A stretch of 64,000 nt of DNA from Paenibacillus tundrae (GCF_036884255.1 NZ_CP145605.1:5517001-5581000), one strand, 5' to 3'; numbered from the stretch's first letter, positions 17,771 through 27,133 are shown. A program made the numbers and translations. The notes: generated by a model from the sequence alone, not told the origin.

Positions 17771-19078
17771 CTAGACGCTAACGCTAGCTTGTTGACTTGC
17801 TTTGATTGCTTGCTCCAGATCATACAAGATATCTTGAATATTCTCTGTACCCACCGATAAACGAATCAGCTCTGGATTAACGCCAGCCGCCGTCTGCTCA
17901 TCTTCTGACAATTGCTGATGTGTTGTACTTGCTGGGTGAATAATTAGAGATTTAGAGTCACCCACATTCGCAAGGTGAGAGAACAGCTTCACGTTCTCGA
18001 TCAGTTTGCGCCCTGCATCTACGCCACCTTTGATACCAAAGGTTAGAATTGCGCCTTGACCTCTCGGTAAATACTTCTGTGCAAGTTCATACGATGCGTG
18101 ACTTGGCAGACCTGCATAACTTACCCACAATACATCATCATGCTTCTCTAGATATTCCGCCACCGCCAGTGCATTGCTGCTATGACGTTCCACTCGGAGG
18201 TGAAGTGTCTCCAGTCCCTGCAGTAGCAGCCACGAGTTGAAAGGTGAGATCGTTGCACCGAGGTCTCTTAGCAACTGCACACGTGCTTTGATAATATAGG
18301 CGATTGGCCCAACAGCCTCCGTGTACACTACTCCATGGTAGCTGGAATCAGGCTCAGTCAAACCTGGAAACTTCCCACTTGCCTTCCAATCGAATTTCCC
18401 ACTGTCCACAATAACGCCACCAATGGATGTCCCATGACCCCCAATGAATTTGGTTGCAGAATGCACAACGATATCCGCCCCATGCTCAATTGGTCGAAGC
18501 AGATATGGGCTTGGGAACGTATTGTCTACAATCAATGGAATACCATGCTCATGTGCAATCGCCGCTACAGCTTCAATATCTAGCACATTCCCTTGAGGGT
18601 TACCGATCGTTTCGGCGTACAATGCTTTTGTTTTCTCCGTAATTGCTGCCCGGAAGTTTTCCGGATTACTAGAATCCACGAATTTTACGTCAATTCCGAG
18701 CTTCGGCAGTGTCGTGGAGAATAGGTTGTATGTTCCGCCATAGAGACTTGCCGAGGACACAATCTCATCACCCGCGCCAGCAATATTGAGAAGTGAGAAG
18801 GTGATTGCCGCCTGACCTGAAGCTGTAGCCAAAGCCCCAGCTCCACCTTCCAGTGCTGCAATGCGTTGCTCAAATACATCCGTTGTTGGATTCATCAGAC
18901 GTGTATAGATGTTGCCAAACTCTTTCAATCCAAACAAATTGGCAGCATGTTCAGTGTCACGGAAACCATAAGACGTTGTCTGATACAAAGGTACAGCACG
19001 TGCATGAGTTGTTGGGTCTATTTCCTGGCCTGCATGAATTGCCAATGTCTCAAATGAAAGCTCACGTTCGTTTGACAT
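17771..19078 (-). CDS. metY: O-acetylhomoserine aminocarboxypropyltransferase (homocysteine synthase)
   Basis: A 435-residue PLP enzyme of the Cys/Met metabolism family. It joins O-acetylhomoserine with sulfide (or methanethiol) to make homocysteine. Seen in the sequence: FETLAIHAGQ at the start, YTRLMNPTTDVFE, ATASGQAAIT, and the PLP lysine in SATKFIGGHGTSIGG. The 435-residue length with the insertion after the lysine is typical of MetY rather than MetB/MetC. GGGAGGA precedes the ATG. I looked for an S-box riboswitch upstream and did not find one. Confidence 0.93.
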   Translation of the reverse strand: MSNERELSFETLAIHAGQEIDPTTHARAVPLYQTTSYGFRDTEHAANLFGLKEFGNIYTRLMNPTTDVFEQRIAALEGGAGALATASGQAAITFSLLNIAGAGDEIVSSASLYGGTYNLFSTTLPKLGIDVKFVDSSNPENFRAAITEKTKALYAETIGNPQGNVLDIEAVAAIAHEHGIPLIVDNTFPSPYLLRPIEHGADIVVHSATKFIGGHGTSIGGVIVDSGKFDWKASGKFPGLTEPDSSYHGVVYTEAVGPIAYIIKARVQLLRDLGATISPFNSWLLLQGLETLHLRVERHSSNALAVAEYLEKHDDVLWVSYAGLPSHASYELAQKYLPRGQGAILTFGIKGGVDAGRKLIENVKLFSHLANVGDSKSLIIHPASTTHQQLSEDEQTAAGVNPELIRLSVGTENIQDILYDLEQAIKASQQASVSV

Positions 19079-19243
19079 AAATCTGTATCCTCCCTTAGGT
19101 ATACGTCGCTGAATCTCTGGATGTACTCACTTGGTGGCGTATGTTTTCCATATTCTCTCACAAGATGTCGCATTTGAAAAGAATTATTTCCGATTTTTCC
19201 GATAAGAAATTATAAATATAGTATTCATCGTCTTTGGTATGCT

Positions 19244-19269
19244 AAAAAACCTTTGCTAAAGCAAAGGTT
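19244..19269 (-). terminator. Terminator of the kdu operon
   Basis: AACCTTTGCT and AGCAAAGGTT form a perfect 10-bp stem with a tight loop and a run of six T on the minus strand. It lies 60 bases after the isomerase gene. Confidence 0.85.
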
Positions 19270-19328
19270 CCTTAGTCATTTTCATTCACTTTATTCCTAC
19301 TGCGAATCGAATCTACAAGAGCTAACGT

Positions 19329-20177
19329 TTACACTCGTACGCCATTCCATACTTCACGTAGATGTTTAGCCGCAGGCACTGCCTCTTCCGCAGTCACACC
19401 TTCTAATGAAATATCAATATGCGGCTTATATTGCTTCAACAGTTCAAAAAATAACGGATAATCTAAAATACCAGCACCGGGTACAGGATTAATCTTCTCC
19501 CCTTGGGCATTGAAAGCCACGTCCTTGGCATGAATCACAATGATGCGCTGATACAGCGTCTCCATGACTTCACGCAGGAAACCCGCCTGATCAGCTACAT
19601 GATGTTGTTTAATCAAGTTACATGGATCGAACAACATTCCCAGATTGGAGGAAGGAATCTCTTCAAACAAACGCACCATATGTTCACGCGTATGCAATGT
19701 GTGCGTCGACACAGGCTCAATCGCAGCATGAACGCCCCACTTCTCAGCCTCTTCCGCGATCTCCTCTACTGTTTCTCGCAATACATTCCATGCATGTTCT
19801 TCATACGTATCCGGATGTGTACTGAGATACGTGTCCAAACCACCCGTTTCCGTTGCAACCATACTGCACCCGAAATCTCTAGCATACCTTAGATGTTCCT
19901 TGAATCGATCAATATCTGCACGCCGGCTCACCGGATCGGGATCAATCGGATTAATATAACAGCCTAGCACTGCAATTTTCACGCCACGCTGTGCAAATTG
20001 ATCTCCAATTTCATTCGCCAGCCCAGGGCTTAGCTTGCCATTCGCAGAATCAACATCGGAGAGTGCTTTGGCAAGCGCAAGCTGCACCGAATTGAACCCG
20101 TTATCTGCGATCGTCTGCGCAAGCAGTGCTGTAGGCTGCTTACCGAACGTATGCGCTAGAATACCAAGTTTCATCAT
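19329..20177 (-). CDS. Sugar phosphate isomerase/epimerase (AP-endonuclease 2 TIM barrel)
   Basis: A 282-residue TIM-barrel protein. Metal-binding acidic/His positions of the family are visible: ATETGG, AIEPV, LFDPCNLI, VIHAKDV and the late ISLEGV. Members isomerise or epimerise sugars or dehydrate inosose; the exact reaction is not evident. It is the last gene of the kduI-deoR-kduD operon, 33 bases after kduD, so a role in hexuronate catabolism is likely. AAAGGAG precedes the first of two adjacent ATG codons. Confidence 0.82.
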   Translation of the reverse strand: MMKLGILAHTFGKQPTALLAQTIADNGFNSVQLALAKALSDVDSANGKLSPGLANEIGDQFAQRGVKIAVLGCYINPIDPDPVSRRADIDRFKEHLRYARDFGCSMVATETGGLDTYLSTHPDTYEEHAWNVLRETVEEIAEEAEKWGVHAAIEPVSTHTLHTREHMVRLFEEIPSSNLGMLFDPCNLIKQHHVADQAGFLREVMETLYQRIIVIHAKDVAFNAQGEKINPVPGAGILDYPLFFELLKQYKPHIDISLEGVTAEEAVPAAKHLREVWNGVRV

Positions 20178-20210
20178 TCTTGTCTCCTTTATAATCGGAT
20201 GGGTGGAAAC

Positions 20211-20963
20211 TTAGCGAGCGAGCCAGCCACCATCGACATTAAGTACATGACCATTCAAGTAGTCCGAGGCTGAAGATGCCAAGAATACGACCGGTCCTTT
20301 CAAGTCTTCTGGTGTTCCCCAACGTCCAGCCGGGATGCGCGCTGTAATATCACGGTACCGATTCTCATCTGCCCGGATCTGCGTTGTATTGTCCGTTTCC
20401 ATATAACCTGGTGCAATTGCGTTAATCTGTACACCTTTACCTGCCCACTCATTCGCGAGCGCTTTGGTCAGACCAGCAACACCATGTTTACTCGCTGTAT
20501 ATCCAGGTACATTAATTCCGCCCTGATAGGACAGCATGGATGCAATGTTTATGATTTTGCCGCTACCACGTTCGATCATATGTCTACCCGCCAATTGGCT
20601 TAGGAAAAATACGCTATTCAAATTAAGCGCAATGACATCATGCCAGTCCTGCTGCCCATGATCCGCAGCCGGGGTACGACGAATGATCCCTGCGTTGTTC
20701 ACTAGAATATCAATTTTGCCTTGAAAGGATAGTGCCTCTTCAAACACTTTAGACAGTTCATCCTCAATACTCAGATCTGCTTCTATAACATAAGCTTTGC
20801 GTCCCAATGCCTCGATAGCACTGGCTGTTTCCACAGGTTTGGAATAGGACACCAGGACAACATCGGCTCCTGCTTCTGCCAGCCCGATCGCCATACCTTG
20901 TCCCAGCCCTCCAGATGTTCCGGTCACGAGAGCAACTTGTCCACTCAAATCAAATGAGTTCAT
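20211..20963 (-). CDS. kduD: 2-dehydro-3-deoxy-D-gluconate 5-dehydrogenase
   Basis: A 250-residue short-chain dehydrogenase. The NAD-binding motif is TGTSGGLGQG, followed by NNAG, the catalytic Ser in NIASML, and YTASKHG with the Tyr-Lys pair. It reduces 2,5-diketo-3-deoxygluconate to 2-keto-3-deoxygluconate after the KduI isomerase step in pectin or unsaturated uronate breakdown. CGGAGGAA precedes the ATG. The operon context (kduI two genes upstream) supports KduD over other SDRs. Confidence 0.92.
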   Translation of the reverse strand: MNSFDLSGQVALVTGTSGGLGQGMAIGLAEAGADVVLVSYSKPVETASAIEALGRKAYVIEADLSIEDELSKVFEEALSFQGKIDILVNNAGIIRRTPAADHGQQDWHDVIALNLNSVFFLSQLAGRHMIERGSGKIINIASMLSYQGGINVPGYTASKHGVAGLTKALANEWAGKGVQINAIAPGYMETDNTTQIRADENRYRDITARIPAGRWGTPEDLKGPVVFLASSASDYLNGHVLNVDGGWLAR

Positions 20964-21006
20964 ATGTGATTCCTCCGCATGTTATGATATGCAAACCGTA
21001 ATTAAG

Positions 21007-21765
21007 TTAACTTTGATAATCCACTTTGACACCGCTCTGACTATATAGCGCCGCTGTCTCTTCATCTAGTCGATGATCGCTGATAATGCAATCAAGCTCT
21101 GAACATTTCGCAAAGGTTCTCAAGGCAAATTGCCCGAATTTATGATGATCCACAACGCCGTACACTTGTTGGGATGCTGAGATCATTGCTTTTTTCAACG
21201 GTACGAGATCACCTGTATAGATGGATAATCCGAACTCGGGATGAAGTGCAGTAGTGGAGATAAATGCTTTATGGATATTAAGCCCTGAAATAAAGGTAGC
21301 CGTGTCGTCCCCTACCAGCATATTTCGAACTCGCGCTCCCCCTGGCACAACCAATCGAACCTGTTCCTTCTTCGTTAACTCGGCAATAATAAACAGGTCA
21401 TTCGTGACCACGGTCAAGGAGAGATTATCCATACGTCTCGCCATCTCTAGCGTCGTACTTCCGCCGTCCAATGCAACAATATCTCCAGGACGTATATAAG
21501 CAAGTGCCCGTTCGGCAATTTCCGTTTTTTCCGGATGGTGTTTCTCAATGACTCCGCGGCTGTTCAGAATACCATATTGGTCGTTCTGAGCCAGCATTGC
21601 CCCACCGTGCACACGGACAAGTAAACCCATGCTCTCCAGCTTGGCAAGATCTTCCCTTACCGTCTTACCCGTAACCTCCAGCAGTTCACTTAGATCACTA
21701 ACGGTCACTTCCTGGCGTTGTAACAACGCCTCCATAATTTTCTCATGTCGCTTCAATGGATTCAT
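21007..21765 (-). CDS. DeoR-family transcriptional regulator of the kdu operon
   Basis: A 252-residue regulator if started at the ATG at 21765; AGGAAG lies nine bases upstream, and GTG or TTG codons just before are possible starts. The N-terminal helix-turn-helix is VSDLSELLEVTGKTVREDLAKLE, followed by the DeoR signature VRVHGGA. The C-terminal half is the sugar-phosphate sensor domain (ALDGGSTTLEMA, VVTND, STTALH). Because it lies between kduI and kduD it probably controls them and itself, in response to a uronate intermediate. Confidence 0.88.
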   Translation of the reverse strand: MNPLKRHEKIMEALLQRQEVTVSDLSELLEVTGKTVREDLAKLESMGLLVRVHGGAMLAQNDQYGILNSRGVIEKHHPEKTEIAERALAYIRPGDIVALDGGSTTLEMARRMDNLSLTVVTNDLFIIAELTKKEQVRLVVPGGARVRNMLVGDDTATFISGLNIHKAFISTTALHPEFGLSIYTGDLVPLKKAMISASQQVYGVVDHHKFGQFALRTFAKCSELDCIISDHRLDEETAALYSQSGVKVDYQS

Positions 21766-21824
21766 CACAATCAACTTCCTATATAACTGAATTAAAATGA
21801 CTAACCTGTCTCACATACAGTGTA

Positions 21825-22664
21825 TTACTTCAGATCTTTCATTGCTACGCCGTCCATATCTTCGAAGGTTTGGTTCTCACCAGCCATCGCCCAACAGAAC
21901 GTATAATTGCTTGTACCTACGCCACTGTGAATAGACCAGCTTGGCGAAATGATCGCCTGACGATCACGAACAACCAGATGACGTGTTTCGTTTGGCTCAC
22001 CCATCATATGGAACACTACGCCATCCTCTGGCAGGTTCCAATATAAGTATACTTCGGAACGACGATTATGGGTATGTGCAGGCATAGTGTTCCACATGTT
22101 ACCCTTGTTGAGCTCTGTAATACCCATGACAAGCTGACAACTCTGAATGCCACCCTCGCCTTGGTGGATATAACGATAGATTGTACGTTCATTCGAGCTT
22201 TCGATGCTGCCCAGATGGTTAGGCTGTGCTTGCTCTTGTGTAGCTTTTACCGTTGGATACGTATGGTGTGCTGGTGTTGATACGAAGTAGAATTGTGCTG
22301 GCTGAGCATTGTCGCTGCTCTTGAACAGAACCTCTTTAACGCCACGTCCAATATATAGACATTCCTTCGCACCAATCTCATAGCCTTGACCATCAGCGGT
22401 TACCGTTCCATGTCCACCAACATTAATGATACCGATTTCACGACGCTCTAAGAAAAAGTCCGTTCCAATATCCTTCAAGTTCACTTCTAACGCAATATCC
22501 TTGCTCTGAGGTACAGCCGTTCCTACAATATAACGATCCACATGGGAATATACGGTTACTAATTCATCTACAGCGAATAGCTGCTCCATCAAAAATTCCT
22601 CACGTAGACGAGACGTATCATATGTTTTTACTTCATTAGGGTGTGCAGCGTAACGGTTTTCCAT
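21825..22664 (-). CDS. kduI: 5-dehydro-4-deoxy-D-glucuronate isomerase
   Basis: I use the ATG at 22664 (279 residues, MENRYAAHPNEVKTYDT), which matches the usual KduI start and length; GAAGGGA lies upstream. KduI is a zinc cupin that converts 4-deoxy-L-threo-5-hexosulose uronate to 2,5-diketo-3-deoxygluconate. The cupin metal residues appear in MPAHTHNRRSEVYLYW. It is the first gene of the operon kduI, deoR-type regulator, kduD, isomerase. Confidence 0.94.
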   Translation of the reverse strand: MENRYAAHPNEVKTYDTSRLREEFLMEQLFAVDELVTVYSHVDRYIVGTAVPQSKDIALEVNLKDIGTDFFLERREIGIINVGGHGTVTADGQGYEIGAKECLYIGRGVKEVLFKSSDNAQPAQFYFVSTPAHHTYPTVKATQEQAQPNHLGSIESSNERTIYRYIHQGEGGIQSCQLVMGITELNKGNMWNTMPAHTHNRRSEVYLYWNLPEDGVVFHMMGEPNETRHLVVRDRQAIISPSWSIHSGVGTSNYTFCWAMAGENQTFEDMDGVAMKDLK

Positions 22665-22907
22665 GTTTAATCCATTCCCTTCGTCATTTGAATGATGTTC
22701 ATATATGTTCATTTTAGTTCATTTTATATCTTTTGTGTACCTTTTTTTCAAAATAAAACAACCAATGTAGCTAAATATGTACATTCATCTTAATATCCGT
22801 ATCCATACAACCTCACAAGTTTGACTTGTTCAATCAATCGATCCGTTCGATGGAATCACATGAAGCTAGATAAAACGGTTCGAGTTTTAGGCGAAAAACT
22901 CCAAACC

Positions 22908-22954
22908 AAAAAAAGGGATTCCCACGGTCATAGATAGACCGGGAAATCCCTTTT
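22908..22954 (-). terminator. Terminator of the quinol oxidase operon
   Basis: AAAAGGGATTTCCCGGTC pairs with GACCGTGGGAATCCCTTTT with minor mismatches and is followed by a T-run on the minus strand, 12 bases after the subunit IV stop. Confidence 0.88.
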
Positions 22955-22965
22955 GAATCTGAAAC

Positions 22966-23295
22966 TTAATGTGCAACGGCGTTATTAAGCATGATCCAGA
23001 TCGAGCCGATAACGATGGTCATCATCATCAGAAGCCCGAAAATGAGAGCCATAACATTCCAGCGTGGTTTCTCTGTTTCACGAATATGCATGAAGAAGAA
23101 GAGTTGAACCACAAACTGAAGTGCAGCTGTACCAAGAATAACAACCATTGTTCCTGTTTTACCCATCATGTCGTTCAGAACAACCACCAGCGGGATGATC
23201 GTTAGAACGATAGAGAGAATAAAACCGATGACATAGGACTTCAGCGAGCCATGTTGTTCATGGCCATGGGAATCATGTGTGTTGTGCTCTGCCAT
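22966..23295 (-). CDS. qoxD: Quinol oxidase subunit IV
   Basis: A 109-residue protein with a His-rich N-terminus and three transmembrane segments (SYVIGFILSIVL, TMVVILGTAALQFVVQLFFFMH, NVMALIFGLLMMMTIVIGSIW). This is the CyoD/QoxD pattern, including the QLFFFMHI element in helix 2. It starts directly after the stop codon of subunit III with no gap, so translation is probably coupled. It stabilises the quinol oxidase complex in the membrane. Confidence 0.92.
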   Translation of the reverse strand: MAEHNTHDSHGHEQHGSLKSYVIGFILSIVLTIIPLVVVLNDMMGKTGTMVVILGTAALQFVVQLFFFMHIRETEKPRWNVMALIFGLLMMMTIVIGSIWIMLNNAVAH

Positions 23296-23916
23296 CTACA
23301 TCACCCCCATCAGATAGACGATGGACAGAAGGAAGATCCATACAACGTCCAAGAAGTGCCAGTACAAGCTGATTACGTTGATTTTACCGCGAGTTACATC
23401 GGTAATTCCACGTTTTTTCAGTTGGAACATCAATCCAATCATCCAGATCAGACCGAGCGATACGTGAAGTCCGTGAGTACCCACCAAAGTGAAGAATGCG
23501 CCAGAAGCAGCACTCGTCGTGTAGCTGAATCCTTCGTGAACCATCTCAACAAACTCATAAATCTCCAGTGCAAGGAAGCCTGCGCCCAGAACGGCTGTAA
23601 CGATAAGCCAGTTAATTAACTGTTTAACTTTACCTTGGTTCATTGCCAGAACAGCAAGTCCGCTCGTAAATGAACTTGTGAGCAAGAGGAATGTTTCAGC
23701 AATAACACCAGGCATTTTAATCAGTTCAGACAAAATTGGTCCGCCCGCCGTATTGTCGCGCAACACAATGAAGGTTGCGAACAATACGGAGAACAAGATT
23801 ACGTCGGAAATCAGGAAGAACCAGAAACCGAGAATTTTCATTTCCTGTGGATCATGGTGGCCATGGTCATGACCATGTGCATGATTCTCACCGTGCTTAG
23901 CGGCTGCTTGAGCCAT
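23296..23916 (-). CDS. qoxC: Quinol oxidase subunit III
   Basis: A 206-residue protein with a strongly His-rich N-terminal tail (HGHDHGHH) and five transmembrane helices, as in CyoC/QoxC. Family features include GFWFFLISDVILFSVLFA, LLTSSFTSG, and THGLHVSLGLIWM followed by YWHFLDVVWIFLL. It starts directly after the stop of subunit I. The subunit supports the proton-pumping core of the terminal oxidase. Confidence 0.94.
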   Translation of the reverse strand: MAQAAAKHGENHAHGHDHGHHDPQEMKILGFWFFLISDVILFSVLFATFIVLRDNTAGGPILSELIKMPGVIAETFLLLTSSFTSGLAVLAMNQGKVKQLINWLIVTAVLGAGFLALEIYEFVEMVHEGFSYTTSAASGAFFTLVGTHGLHVSLGLIWMIGLMFQLKKRGITDVTRGKINVISLYWHFLDVVWIFLLSIVYLMGVM

Positions 23917-25887
23917 CTATACCGACCCCCTTAACGACGCTTCGGTACGCTTAATTTCGTCAACCGGAATGTAATAATCCGTGTCGTATGAGAATGAACG
24001 GGCGATCATGCAGATACCTACGCCGGCAAGTCCGAGAATCGCCATCCACAGCCATCCGAATACAAAGCCGAAGCCGGCGATGAACCAGAAGACAGACATA
24101 ACGAACGGAATTCCAGAGTTTTTCGGCATATGAATCGGCTCGAGTTTTTGCTCTGGCGGATAGATGCCTTTAGCACGACGTTCTTTCTCTTCCCACCACT
24201 CATCAATATCATCTCCGCGAGGTGTAACAGCGAAGTTGTACTCAGGAGCCGGTGAAGGAATCGACCACTCAAGTGTACGAGCATCCCATGGGTCGCCAGA
24301 AGCTTTGAGTGATTTGTATTTGCGAATACCGTCTGCGATTTGTGCAACTTGGAACAAGAATCCGACACCCATCAGGAATGCACCAATCGTAGATACGAAG
24401 TTCAATTCCCACCAGCCAGTGTCCCAGCCGTAAGTGCTCAGACGACGTGTCATACCCATTAGACCGACAGCGTACTGCGGCATGAAGCAGACATAGAAAC
24501 CGATATTCCAAGTCCAGAATGCCCATTTGCCCAGTTTCTCTTCAAGTTGGAAACCGAACATTTTAGGCCACCAGTAGTAAAGACCTGCGAAGTATCCGAA
24601 TACAACGCCACCGATCAATACTTGGTGGAAGTGGGCAATCAAGAAGTAACTGTTGTGGAACTGGAAGTCTGCAGGAGCAACGGACAACAGAACGCCCGTC
24701 ATCCCCCCGACAATAAAGCACGGGATAAAGGCAAGTGTCCACATCATTGGCGTTGCCATGCGAATTCTTCCTCGATACATCGTAAACAACCAGTTAAATA
24801 TCTTAACCCCTGTTGGGATTGCAATCAACATCGTGGTTACTGCGAAGAATGCATTCACGTCCGCTCCGGAACCCATCGTGAAGAAGTGATGCGCCCATGT
24901 GAAGAAGGACAGGAAGCTGATGATCAACATCGCGAATACCATCGATTTGTAACCAAACAGTTTTTTCCGCGAGAACGTACTTACGATCTCGGAGAACACA
25001 CCAAATGCCGGCAAGACGACAATGTATACCTCAGGGTGACCCCACATCCAGATCAAGTTGATATACATCATTGGGTTACCGCCCAGATCAAGTGTGAAGA
25101 AATGCGCCCCGGCAAACCTGTCGAGGAAGAGCAATGCAAGTGTCACAGTCAAGATCGGGAATGCAAACAAGATAATAATACAAGTGGAGAATACTGACCA
25201 TGTGAACATCGGCAGCTTCATCCAACGCATACCTGGCGCGCGCATTTTAATGATGGTAACCATAAAGTTGATACCGGTAGCCAGGGAACCAATACCCGAT
25301 ATTTGGATACCCCATATATAGAAGTTCTGTCCTACCCCCGGACTGTGCGACAGCTCCGATAGAGGCGGATAACTCAGCCATCCTGCGTCAGGTGAGCCAC
25401 CAATAACGAAGGAAAGGTTAAACAGCATTGCTCCTAGGAAGAACAACCAGAAGCTCAGTGCATTCAAGAACGGGAACGCAACGTCTCTCGCTCCGATCTG
25501 AAGTGGCACGATAACGTTAAATAAACCAAACATAAATGGCATCGCCATGAACAAGATCATGATCGTACCATGAGTTGTAAAGACCTGATTATAATGCTCA
25601 GGGTGTAAGAAATCCATATTAGGCATTGCTAGCTGAAGACGCATCATCAGCGCATCCACACCACCACGGAACAACATGATAATGGAAGCGATGATATACA
25701 TAATACCGATCTTCTTGTGATCGACAGTAGTTAACCAGTTACGCCAGAGCCAGCCCCATTTTTTAAAATAAGTTAGCACCGCTACAATAGCAATCGTAGT
25801 AATACCAATTGCTACCATCGCACCATAGATGAGTGGATCACCGGTTACGAAAAACTCCGATGCAAACTCCTTAAGTCCCTCTAACAT
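23917..25887 (-). CDS. qoxB: Quinol oxidase subunit I (haem-copper catalytic subunit)
   Basis: A 656-residue, multi-helix membrane protein. The haem and CuB ligands are visible: FTTHGTIMI, WMWGHPEVYIVVLPAFG with the cross-linked His-Tyr, FTWAHHFFTMG, and NSYFLIAHFHQVLIGG. It reduces oxygen to water and pumps protons, using quinol. Size and the N-terminal extra helix fit QoxB/CyoB rather than cytochrome c oxidase. AAAGGAGG precedes the ATG. It is preceded by subunit II and followed immediately by subunits III and IV. Confidence 0.96.
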   Translation of the reverse strand: MLEGLKEFASEFFVTGDPLIYGAMVAIGITTIAIVAVLTYFKKWGWLWRNWLTTVDHKKIGIMYIIASIIMLFRGGVDALMMRLQLAMPNMDFLHPEHYNQVFTTHGTIMILFMAMPFMFGLFNVIVPLQIGARDVAFPFLNALSFWLFFLGAMLFNLSFVIGGSPDAGWLSYPPLSELSHSPGVGQNFYIWGIQISGIGSLATGINFMVTIIKMRAPGMRWMKLPMFTWSVFSTCIIILFAFPILTVTLALLFLDRFAGAHFFTLDLGGNPMMYINLIWMWGHPEVYIVVLPAFGVFSEIVSTFSRKKLFGYKSMVFAMLIISFLSFFTWAHHFFTMGSGADVNAFFAVTTMLIAIPTGVKIFNWLFTMYRGRIRMATPMMWTLAFIPCFIVGGMTGVLLSVAPADFQFHNSYFLIAHFHQVLIGGVVFGYFAGLYYWWPKMFGFQLEEKLGKWAFWTWNIGFYVCFMPQYAVGLMGMTRRLSTYGWDTGWWELNFVSTIGAFLMGVGFLFQVAQIADGIRKYKSLKASGDPWDARTLEWSIPSPAPEYNFAVTPRGDDIDEWWEEKERRAKGIYPPEQKLEPIHMPKNSGIPFVMSVFWFIAGFGFVFGWLWMAILGLAGVGICMIARSFSYDTDYYIPVDEIKRTEASLRGSV

Positions 25888-25908
25888 TGGGGGCCTCCTT
25901 TCGAATCT

Positions 25909-26880
25909 TTAGTTAGCACTCTTGTCCTCATCTTGATTGGACTCTTGAGTGGCTTGATTAGCTCCAGCAGCTTCACTTGAGCTTCCGTGCTTACTATGAG
26001 CTCCATTACCATCTACAACATACTTAGTTACGATATTCTGGAACAGACCTTCTGGGAAGGCTGAGTAATAAGCAACATTGCTTGTTCCAGGCTGAGTAAG
26101 TGCATCGTATCCTTCTTGTGTCAACTCTTGGGAATTTTGCTTCACTTCTCTTACCCAGTTCTCAAACTCTTCGTCTGATGTAGCATTCACATCAAAACGC
26201 ATTTTGCCGAAATGTTCACCTGTAAAGTTGGCGCCTGAGCCCCAATACTGTCCTTCATGGTCAGCCTGCAGGTACAAGGTCATCGCCATACCCGACATTG
26301 TGTAAATCTGACCACCAAGTTGCGGAATCCAGAACGAGTTCATTGGTGAATCCGCGGTAAGTTCAAATTTCACGGGCCGGTCTGCCGGAATATTCAACGT
26401 ATTGACCGTTGCAATCCCTTGCTCTGGATACATGAACAACCATTTCCAGTCCAATGACGATACTTGGATAGTCACAGGTGCTTTCTCAGAAGCCAGTGGC
26501 TTCGAAGGCTCTAGATCATAAGTGTAACGAACTGTTACAATAGCGAGTATTCCAATAATGATAATTGGAACGGTCCACCAAATGACCTCAGCTTTGGTAC
26601 TATGAGACCAATTCGGCTCATATGCAGCTTTATTGTCCGGTTTGTCGCGGTAACGCCATACGATTACTGCAGACAAAATCAACACAGGTACGATAATGAC
26701 AGCACACAGAATAGTTGAAATAACGATCAAATCTCTCTGTGAAGCGCCAATCGGTCCCTTTGGATCCAGAACAACGTACTGCCCGCCTGCCAGCATTGGC
26801 CAGACAATCAATGCGATGGTAACCAACGTCAGGACAACCGGAATAATAATCCGGGCTAGCGACCTAGGTTTCTTGTTCAT
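25909..26880 (-). CDS. qoxA: Quinol oxidase subunit II
   Basis: A 323-residue subunit with an N-terminal hydrophobic segment, a second membrane hairpin and an external cupredoxin domain. The CuA ligands of cytochrome c oxidase (Cys, Cys, Met, His set) are absent: the region reads SFWIPQLGGQIYTMSGM, so it takes electrons from quinol. Unusually, the lipobox position is WPMLAGGQYVVLDPKG: the Cys found in many QoxA/CyoA proteins is replaced by Gly, so it is unlikely to be a lipoprotein. The last 35 residues are acidic and low complexity. AAGGAGAGG precedes the ATG. Confidence 0.93.
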   Translation of the reverse strand: MNKKPRSLARIIIPVVLTLVTIALIVWPMLAGGQYVVLDPKGPIGASQRDLIVISTILCAVIIVPVLILSAVIVWRYRDKPDNKAAYEPNWSHSTKAEVIWWTVPIIIIGILAIVTVRYTYDLEPSKPLASEKAPVTIQVSSLDWKWLFMYPEQGIATVNTLNIPADRPVKFELTADSPMNSFWIPQLGGQIYTMSGMAMTLYLQADHEGQYWGSGANFTGEHFGKMRFDVNATSDEEFENWVREVKQNSQELTQEGYDALTQPGTSNVAYYSAFPEGLFQNIVTKYVVDGNGAHSKHGSSSEAAGANQATQESNQDEDKSAN

Positions 26881-27008
26881 CTTGATCCCCTCTCCTTAAA
26901 TTCGCTCATACTGAAAAATCAGTATACTACTCTATTCCTTCTAAAGATATCAGAAATGAGCAACTTTTTTGTTCTTGTTAACAAATTTGTCGATTTTACA
27001 CCCTAAAT

Positions 27009-27028
27009 GTGTGAATTTTTTCTCACAA
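27009..27028. promoter_or_regulatory. Rex-like operator upstream of the quinol oxidase operon
   Basis: On the minus strand TTGTGAG-AAAAAA-TTCACAC matches the Rex pattern TTGTGAA-W6-TTCACAA except at two positions. It lies 129 bases upstream of qoxA. Rex senses the NADH/NAD+ ratio and commonly controls respiratory genes in Firmicutes. Confidence 0.5.
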
Positions 27029-27083
27029 ATTACTTGCACACTTGATATTTCCGTATGATAAAACATCACATGTCACGTAAAAA

Positions 27084-27133
27084 AATAAAGCCCTTTGCAG
27101 TCTCGTTGAATAGGTCAACGAATCCGCAAAGGG
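27084..27133 (-). terminator. Terminator of the small membrane protein gene at 27.2 kb
   Basis: AGCCCTTTGC and GCAAAGGGCT form a perfect 10-bp outer stem; inside, CGTTGA pairs with TCAACG. Seven T follow on the minus strand after two bases. Confidence 0.9.

Noticed and set aside
19079..19243. S-box (SAM) riboswitch upstream of metY
   Set aside because: The conserved S-box segments (such as the GGAGGGACTGGCCC-like core) are absent.
24547..25197. A 216-residue plus-strand frame within qoxB
   Set aside because: Shadow frame opposite the conserved oxidase subunit I gene.
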